A stretch of DNA of 64,000 nucleotides from Candidatus Binatia bacterium (GTDB taxonomy: Bacteria; Vulcanimicrobiota; Vulcanimicrobiia; Vulcanimicrobiales; Vulcanimicrobiaceae), in contig DATKHY010000007.1 of assembly GCA_035544215.1 (NCBI GenBank), positions 1,302,001-1,366,000 on the forward strand, given 5' to 3'. Below are positions 59,150-64,000 of the stretch, in pieces. The notes beneath the pieces were generated by a model. The model had not been told where the DNA came from and did no database searches. It was given only the letters and a program-made list of their open reading frames with translations. Made by a program: the position numbers and the translations under genes. How positions within the stretch are numbered: position 1 is the stretch's first letter; each line of letters opens with the position of its first letter.

Positions 59150-60030
59150 GCGCGGCCGCCTTCGCGCAGACGCTGAGGGCGCGCGAGTTGGCGCGCCTCG
59201 AGTTCGAGCCGGCGCGCAGTGGCGTGCTGAGCTGGAACACGCACGCGCCCTCCGGGCGCCTGCAGTTTCGCATCCTGCGCGCGGGCCGGCCCGCGAGCGA
59301 CTGGCTCGATCATTCGGAGTGGCAACCCAGCGGCGCGAAGTCTTTCAGCCCGGAGCATCAAGGCGTCCGCGCCGACGTCGACGTCATTCGCGCGACGCAG
59401 CCGTTCGACGGCGTCGAGGTGCGCGCCCGCGACGTCGAGTTCGAGCTGGTTGCGTTCTCGTCGCCGGTGCGTCCGCGGCCGTCGCTTCCGTACGGCCGCG
59501 ACGCGCTGATCCTCGACGTTCCCGCGCGCTCGCAATACTCGGAAGACGAAAGCCAGCGCGGCTGGTGCAGCCCGGCAAGTCTCGCCATGATCCACTCTTT
59601 CCACGCCGTCGATCACGCCGTCGGGCAAACGGCGCAAGCCGTCTTCGATCGCGCGTACAACGGCACCGGCAACTGGGCGTTCAACGTGGCCTATAGCGGC
59701 CGGCTCGGGCTACGCGGCGTCGTCGCGCATCTCTGCAATCTCGATCACGCGCAGCGCCTGATCGAGCGCAATCTCCCGATCGCCATCTCGTACTCGTGGA
59801 GCGCCGGCGAGCTTCCCGGCGCACCGCTCGAGCGCTCCGACGGCCATCTGGCCGTTCTGTGCGGCTTCACGCGCGACGGCGACTGCGCGGTCAACGACCC
59901 CGCCGCGCCCAACGTGCGCGTCGTCTATCCGCGCGCCGCGCTCGAGCACGTCTGGCAGCGCAACGAGGGTGTCGCCTACGTCGTCGCGCCGATCGGCATC
60001 GAGTACACCGACGTGCTAGCGCTCCCGTGA
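59131..60030 (+). CDS. C39-like cysteine peptidase
   Basis: 299 aa from GTG 59131 (19 nt overlap with the previous gene); GTG 59137 is an alternative. Residues 15-120 form a beta-rich N-terminal domain; the papain-like C39_2 domain (125-295) has Cys146 (RGWCSPASLAMI), His239 (SDGHLAVLCGF) and Asn255/Asp256 (AVNDPAA). No signal peptide is visible. It could cleave imported peptides; substrate unknown. Confidence 0.8.
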   Translation: MGVERLSAAAFAQTLRARELARLEFEPARSGVLSWNTHAPSGRLQFRILRAGRPASDWLDHSEWQPSGAKSFSPEHQGVRADVDVIRATQPFDGVEVRARDVEFELVAFSSPVRPRPSLPYGRDALILDVPARSQYSEDESQRGWCSPASLAMIHSFHAVDHAVGQTAQAVFDRAYNGTGNWAFNVAYSGRLGLRGVVAHLCNLDHAQRLIERNLPIAISYSWSAGELPGAPLERSDGHLAVLCGFTRDGDCAVNDPAAPNVRVVYPRAALEHVWQRNEGVAYVVAPIGIEYTDVLALP

Positions 60031-60716
60031 GGGACCTGCCGGCCATCGAGAAAGCCGTCATACGCTGCCGGCGCTGTCCCGAGCTGCGCGCGTACACCGC
60101 GCAGATCGCCCGCGACAAGAAACGGGCGCATCGCGACTGCGCCTATTGGGGCAAGCCGGTGCCGGGTTTCGGCGACACTCGCGCGCGCGTCGTGCTCGTC
60201 GGGCTCGCGCCGGGGGCGCACGGCAGCAATCGCACGGGGCGCCCGTTCACCGGCGACGCGTCCGGCGGATTCCTCTACCCAGCGCTGTACCGCGCGGGGT
60301 TCGCGTCGCAGCCGCAGGCGATCGACCGTCACGACGGCCTCACGCTGCGCGACTGCTTCATCACCGCCGCGGTGCGCTGCGCGCCGCCACACAACAAGCC
60401 GACTCCGGGCGAGCTGCGGAACTGCTTTCCCTACCTGCTCGAGGAGTTTGACGCGCTGCGGCGGCTGCGCGTCACGATCGCGCTGGGCTCGATCGCCCAC
60501 ACGGCGGTCCTGCGCCTCCTGCGCGAGCGGGGCTTTGCGCTCACCGGAAACGCGGCGTTTGCGCACGGTGCCGAGCTGATCGCCACGTGCGGCAAGCGAT
60601 CCATCTCCCTGATCGCTTCCTACCATCCCAGCCGGCAAAACACGAACACCGGCAAGCTTACGGTACCGATGTTCGATGCTATTTTTAGTCGTGCGAAAGA
60701 GTTGTTGGAACGCTAG
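60027..60716 (+). CDS. Uracil-DNA glycosylase, family 5 (UDGb)
   Basis: 229 aa from GTG 60027 (GTGA overlap). Iron-sulfur ligands Cys14, Cys17, Cys118 and Cys133; motif A GLAPGAHGSNRTGRPFTGD and motif B SYHPSRQNTNTGKLT are those of UDGb. Removes uracil and related damaged bases from DNA. It ends the peptide-salvage run by gene overlap, though no shared function is evident. Confidence 0.92.
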   Translation: MRDLPAIEKAVIRCRRCPELRAYTAQIARDKKRAHRDCAYWGKPVPGFGDTRARVVLVGLAPGAHGSNRTGRPFTGDASGGFLYPALYRAGFASQPQAIDRHDGLTLRDCFITAAVRCAPPHNKPTPGELRNCFPYLLEEFDALRRLRVTIALGSIAHTAVLRLLRERGFALTGNAAFAHGAELIATCGKRSISLIASYHPSRQNTNTGKLTVPMFDAIFSRAKELLER

Positions 60717-60718
60717 GT

Positions 60719-61069
60719 TCAGTAGCGCGAGAGAACGATCGTGGCGCCGTACTCAAAACCAGCGAAGAGCTGCGGCGGCTCGTACCCGGGCAAAGCGTTG
60801 AAGCCCGTTTCCGCGCCATTTTTCGACGCAGAGAGATAATACGTGCCCGGAAAGAGCGTGAGGAAGATGAAATTGCCGTTCGAATCGGAAACGGTTCGTG
60901 CATTGAGAGCGGGCGATGTGGCAAAAACTGTCGCCCCCGGCACAGGACGGCCACTGGCGTCGTCGACGACCGTCCCTCTTACGACAACGTTTTGTTGATG
61001 CATCTGCCAATCCAGCGCAACCGGCCAGAAAACGAAGCGGGATATCATCAGCAACACAGCGACGTACAT
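60719..61069 (-). CDS. Small carboxypeptidase-regulatory-domain protein
   Basis: 116 aa. N-terminal hydrophobic anchor (about 1-20), then one CarboxypepD_reg beta-sandwich: VVRGTVVDDASGRPVPGATVFA, NGNFIFLTLFPGTYYLSASKNG. No enzyme domain. The same fold occurs at the N-terminus of the TonB-like protein at the other end of the window. TTAGGAG precedes the ATG; 32 nt after aspS on the same strand. Confidence 0.75.
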   Translation of the reverse strand: MYVAVLLMISRFVFWPVALDWQMHQQNVVVRGTVVDDASGRPVPGATVFATSPALNARTVSDSNGNFIFLTLFPGTYYLSASKNGAETGFNALPGYEPPQLFAGFEYGATIVLSRY

Positions 61070-61101
61070 AACGAACTCCTAACGTAAGCTTTTTCGCTAT
61101 G

Positions 61102-62865
61102 TTAAACGCTCGACGACGCCCGATCGTGACGCAGGTGTAGATCTCGCAAAAGCTGCTCGGGCACCGGAGCGGGCGCGTCCATCATCAGGTCGCGCGCGAC
61201 CTGGTTCTTCGGAAACGCGGTAACCTCGCGCAGGTTCTCCTCCGCGCACGCGATCATGACGATCCGGTCGATGCCGAGCGCCATGCCGCCGTGCGGCGGG
61301 GCGCCGTAGTCCAGGGCGCGCACGAAGAAGCCGAACCGTTCCTCGATTTGCCGCGGCATTAGGCCCAGCATCTCGAAGATTTTACGTTGCTCCTCGGCCT
61401 TGTGGATTCGGATCGAGCCGGAGCCGAGCTCGTAGCCGTTCAGCACCATGTCGTAGTGCTGCGCGCGCATCAGCATCGGGTCGCGATCGATCAGCTCCCA
61501 ATCGCCGGGCGCCGGCGCGGTGAACGGATGGTGCGCGGGAATCGGCTTCCCGGTCGCCTCGTCGAGCTCTAAGTACGGAAAGCCCGTCACCCACGCGAAC
61601 GCGTACGCTGCGGGATCGCGCAGCCTGCAGCGGTCGCCGACCTCGTTGCGCATCTTTCCCGCGACTGCGTACGCGAGCTCGGTGGAATCCGCGACTAGCA
61701 GAATCGCGTCCCCCGGGTCCGCCGCGACCGCCGCGCGGACCGCCTCGACGTTCGCCTCGCTCAAGAAGCGCGCCGCCGAAGACTTGAGCCCGTCACCCGT
61801 TAGCGCGATCCACACCAAGCCCTTTCCGCCGAACTGCTTGGCCGTCTCCGTCAATGCGTCGAACTCGCGCCGCGACAGCGCCGCTCCGCCCGGATAGCGC
61901 AGCGCGACGATCGCGCCGCCGCCCTCCACTGCCGATCGAAACACGCCGAACTCCGTGCCGGCGAACGCTTTGGTCACGTCGGCGAGCTCGAGGCCGAAGC
62001 GCAGGTCGGGCTTGTCGAGGCCGTATCTCGCGATGGCGTCTTGATGCGTCATCCGCACGAACGGGGGTACGTCGATCCCGAGCGCCTCACGCCACACGTA
62101 GCGCATGCACGACTCCATCGTTTCCATCACGTCTTCCTCGGTACAGAACGACAACTCGACGTCGAGCTGCGTGAACTCCACGAGGCGATCGGCGCGCTGG
62201 TCTTCGTCGCGCATGCAGCGAGCGATCTGCATGTACTTCCCGAACCCGGCAATCATCAAGATCTGCTTGAGCAGCTGCGGCGACTGCGGCAGCGCGTAGA
62301 ACGAGCCCGGGTAGAGCCGGCTGGGCACGAGGTAGTCGCGTGCGCCCTCGGGCGTCGACTTGATCATCATCGGCGTCTCTATCTCCAAGAAGTCGCGCGA
62401 ATCGAAGAAGTCGCGGATCGCCTTGACGATGCGGTGGCGCACGCGAAGATTGCGCTGCATGCGCGGGCGACGCAGGTCCAGATAGCGATACTCGAGCCGC
62501 AGGTTCTCGTCGACCGGCTCGTCGACGTTGATGTGAAACGGCGGCACGAGGGACCGGTTGAGAATTTCGAGCGCCTCGACCGCGATTTCGACGTCGCCCG
62601 TGTCGAGCCGCGGGTTCTCCGTACCCGCTGGACGGCGCCGAACCGCGCCGGTAACGCGCAACACGTCTTCGTTGCGCAGGTGCTCGGCCTGGGCGAAGCT
62701 CGGATGCTCCGGATCGAAGACCACCTGCGTGATGCCCTCGTGATCCCGCAGGTCGACGAAGATCAGGCCGCCGTGATCCCGGCGGCGGTTCACCCAGCCG
62801 TCGAGCGTAACCGTCCGCCCGGCGTCGTCCGCGCGCAATACACCGCAAGACACTCTATCGCTCAT
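61102..62865 (-). CDS. aspS: Aspartyl-tRNA synthetase, bacterial type
   Basis: 587 aa from ATG 62865 (the frame is open further up, inside the GT2 gene). N-terminal OB anticodon-binding domain (1-105: GRTVTLDGWVNRRRDHGGLIFVDLRDHEG), class II core with MRDEDQRADRLVEFTQLDVE, GAD insertion (about 290-420) and motif 3 GMALGIDRIVM. The length and insert mark the bacterial form; whether it is discriminating for tRNA-Asp cannot be told. Overlaps the GT2 gene end by 11 nt. Confidence 0.97.
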   Translation of the reverse strand: MSDRVSCGVLRADDAGRTVTLDGWVNRRRDHGGLIFVDLRDHEGITQVVFDPEHPSFAQAEHLRNEDVLRVTGAVRRRPAGTENPRLDTGDVEIAVEALEILNRSLVPPFHINVDEPVDENLRLEYRYLDLRRPRMQRNLRVRHRIVKAIRDFFDSRDFLEIETPMMIKSTPEGARDYLVPSRLYPGSFYALPQSPQLLKQILMIAGFGKYMQIARCMRDEDQRADRLVEFTQLDVELSFCTEEDVMETMESCMRYVWREALGIDVPPFVRMTHQDAIARYGLDKPDLRFGLELADVTKAFAGTEFGVFRSAVEGGGAIVALRYPGGAALSRREFDALTETAKQFGGKGLVWIALTGDGLKSSAARFLSEANVEAVRAAVAADPGDAILLVADSTELAYAVAGKMRNEVGDRCRLRDPAAYAFAWVTGFPYLELDEATGKPIPAHHPFTAPAPGDWELIDRDPMLMRAQHYDMVLNGYELGSGSIRIHKAEEQRKIFEMLGLMPRQIEERFGFFVRALDYGAPPHGGMALGIDRIVMIACAEENLREVTAFPKNQVARDLMMDAPAPVPEQLLRDLHLRHDRASSSV

Positions 62866-63754
62866 CGCTCGCGCGCCCTTCCTTGATCCCGGAGACATAA
62901 TGATACTGCAGCAACAGGTCGCGCGCCAGGCGCGAGCGCTCCGCCCGGCGGTCGACGTAGCCGAGCACGTGCGGAAGGCGGGTCAATAGCGAGTGCAGCA
63001 CGAGTGAGAGCGGCGTCATCCCGAGGTTCAACATCACCGCGAAATCCGGATGCTTTCGATAGAAGCGCGCGGTGGATCGTCCCGCGAGGCGCATCTTTTC
63101 CTTCTGATCCTCGTACGGAACCGCTTGGCAATGGTAGCTCACCGCGCCGGGTTCGTAGAGGATCCGGACGCCGTTCTTTTGCAGCCGATAGCCCAGCTCC
63201 AGATCCTCGTGACCGTAGCCCGTAAAGCTCTCGTCGAAGCAGCACGCCGCGACGAGGTCGTCGCGACGAACCGAGGCGTTGCCCGTTAAGAAATAGAGCC
63301 ACGACAGTTTTTTTCGTGAGGGCGGATGGAGATGCCCGCGAGCCGCCGGATGATCGCGCTTGTACCGGTAGTCGTCCATGTCCTTGACCTGAACCTCGAG
63401 CCCAACGATCGCGACGCGGCGCTGCTCGCGGTGATGGCGCAGGTGCGTCGAGAGCAGACTCGGTGAGGCCAGGATGTCGGCATCGTTGAAGAGCACCACG
63501 TCGCCGCGCGCGGCGGCGATGCCGGCGTTGCGCGCGGCCGCGCGGCCGCTGAAGTTCGCGGCGATATGCCGAACGTTGGGATGTTCGGCCCGCACCGCGG
63601 CGAGATAGCGCTCCGTACCATCGTTCGAGTTCGAGTCGCAGACCAGCAGTTCGTATTCCGAGGGCTCGAGGTCTTGCGCGAGCAGCGTGGGAACGACACT
63701 GGCCAGCGTATCGAGCCGATTGTACGTCGGGATAACGACGGAGACCTCAGGCAT
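62855..63754 (-). CDS. Family 2 glycosyltransferase
   Basis: 299 aa. GT-A fold: VSVVIPTYNRLDTLASVV at the start, metal-binding NDADI (~90-94), and GYGHEDLELGYRLQKNG with the catalytic Glu-Asp. Probably adds a sugar to a surface glycan; acceptor unknown. Overlaps the GT9 gene by 8 nt, so both may build LPS or another glycan. Confidence 0.92.
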   Translation of the reverse strand: MPEVSVVIPTYNRLDTLASVVPTLLAQDLEPSEYELLVCDSNSNDGTERYLAAVRAEHPNVRHIAANFSGRAAARNAGIAAARGDVVLFNDADILASPSLLSTHLRHHREQRRVAIVGLEVQVKDMDDYRYKRDHPAARGHLHPPSRKKLSWLYFLTGNASVRRDDLVAACCFDESFTGYGHEDLELGYRLQKNGVRILYEPGAVSYHCQAVPYEDQKEKMRLAGRSTARFYRKHPDFAVMLNLGMTPLSLVLHSLLTRLPHVLGYVDRRAERSRLARDLLLQYHYVSGIKEGRASDER

Positions 63755-64000
63755 GGGGCGCCTGGAGCAGTCTGCCCACGCCGCGGGAGATCTCGTCGCG
63801 AAAGCGCACGAGCGAGTCGTCGTCCTCGCGAGCCGGCTTACGCACCAGTACGTGCGGCACGCCGTAAGGCGACCACTCCTGCGAGTTCAGGCGGAAGTAT
63901 TTGTGCTCGAACGCGACGAGCGTCGGCCGCCCGACCGCGCTGGCTACGTGGGTCGCGCCCGTGTCGACGGTCACGACGACCTTGGCGCGCTCGAAGACGG
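63747..64000 (-). CDS. GT9 (heptosyltransferase-type) glycosyltransferase, 5' end missing
   Basis: C-terminal 83 residues only; the frame is open to the window edge. VVVTVDTGATHVASAVGRPTLVAFE is the donor-binding signature of family 9 (WaaC/WaaF/WaaQ-like). GT9 enzymes add heptose or GlcNAc to LPS core in diderms. A GTG at 63974 is only an internal codon. Confidence 0.85.
   Translation of the reverse strand, partial: VFERAKVVVTVDTGATHVASAVGRPTLVAFEHKYFRLNSQEWSPYGVPHVLVRKPAREDDDSLVRFRDEISRGVGRLLQAPHA

Overview
The window is a 64 kb piece of a high-GC bacterial chromosome with dense, mostly overlapping genes (many ATGA or GTGA junctions and several TTG or GTG starts). It is diderm: there is a TonB-receptor-like outer-membrane barrel, an LptA-like LPS-export protein, lipoproteins, a cytochrome-porin candidate and a heptosyltransferase-type GT9 protein. 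At the same time the housekeeping gene order (rpiB-glyA-deaminase-wecA-wecB-atp operon-murA-mreB-tsaC, and alaS / rsbVW-sigB / iscS / rarA) resembles Firmicutes and other Terrabacteria. Diderm envelope plus Terrabacteria-like synteny fits a lineage such as Candidatus Eremiobacterota (WPS-2) or a relative. That placement is inference, not a database result.

Layout. 1-4.8 kb: 3' part of pnp, a divergent TonB-receptor-like protein, a small secreted protein and a TPR protein. 4.9-10.2 kb: the most unusual region. Four lipoproteins each carry a type-1 copper (cupredoxin) domain, one of them fused to a Sco1/SenC domain. They are followed by a protein with an N-terminal c-type heme motif and an apparent outer-membrane beta-barrel (Cyc2-like architecture) and then an OmpR-type two-component system. 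All seven genes overlap or lie within 10 nt of one another, which suggests an envelope electron-transfer or copper/iron redox module. 10.3-13.8 kb: UbiD decarboxylase, UbiA prenyltransferase (quinone synthesis) and a periplasmic binding protein, translationally coupled. 13.8-16.5 kb (minus): a YtrA-type GntR / ABC exporter operon with two small ORFs missed by a length cut-off and a GTAC-rich operator. 16.5-30.9 kb: a wHTH-TPR regulator, lipid kinase, two MFS transporters, tRNA-Leu(CAG), an HtrA-like protease, an NHEJ set (Ku plus split LigD), a YyaL-type thioredoxin protein and membrane proteins.

30.9-54.4 kb (all minus apart from one candidate sRNA): alaS, the rsbV-rsbW-sigB partner-switch operon with two envelope-type small proteins, iscS, rarA, LptA-like, tsaC, mreB, murA, the full F1Fo ATP synthase (a, c, b', b, delta, alpha, gamma, beta, epsilon plus AtpI and AtpZ), then wecB, wecA, a dCMP-type deaminase, glyA and rpiB. 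A 32-bp inverted repeat sits between atpG and atpD. 54.5-60.7 kb (plus): a sugar-isomerase-like protein, a strongly structured 248-nt intergenic segment, then a coupled operon of dipeptide-epimerase/DgcA-like, DgcN-like (DUF1611), oligopeptide-binding lipoprotein, C39-like peptidase and family-5 uracil-DNA glycosylase. This looks like salvage of murein peptides or D-glutamate. 60.7-64 kb (minus): a small CarboxypepD-reg protein, aspS, a GT2 glycosyltransferase and a GT9 glycosyltransferase cut by the window edge.

The best candidates for something new are the cupredoxin/Sco/cytochrome-porin cluster, the structured RNA upstream of the epimerase gene, the candidate sRNA between iscS and rarA, and the foldback element inside the atp operon.
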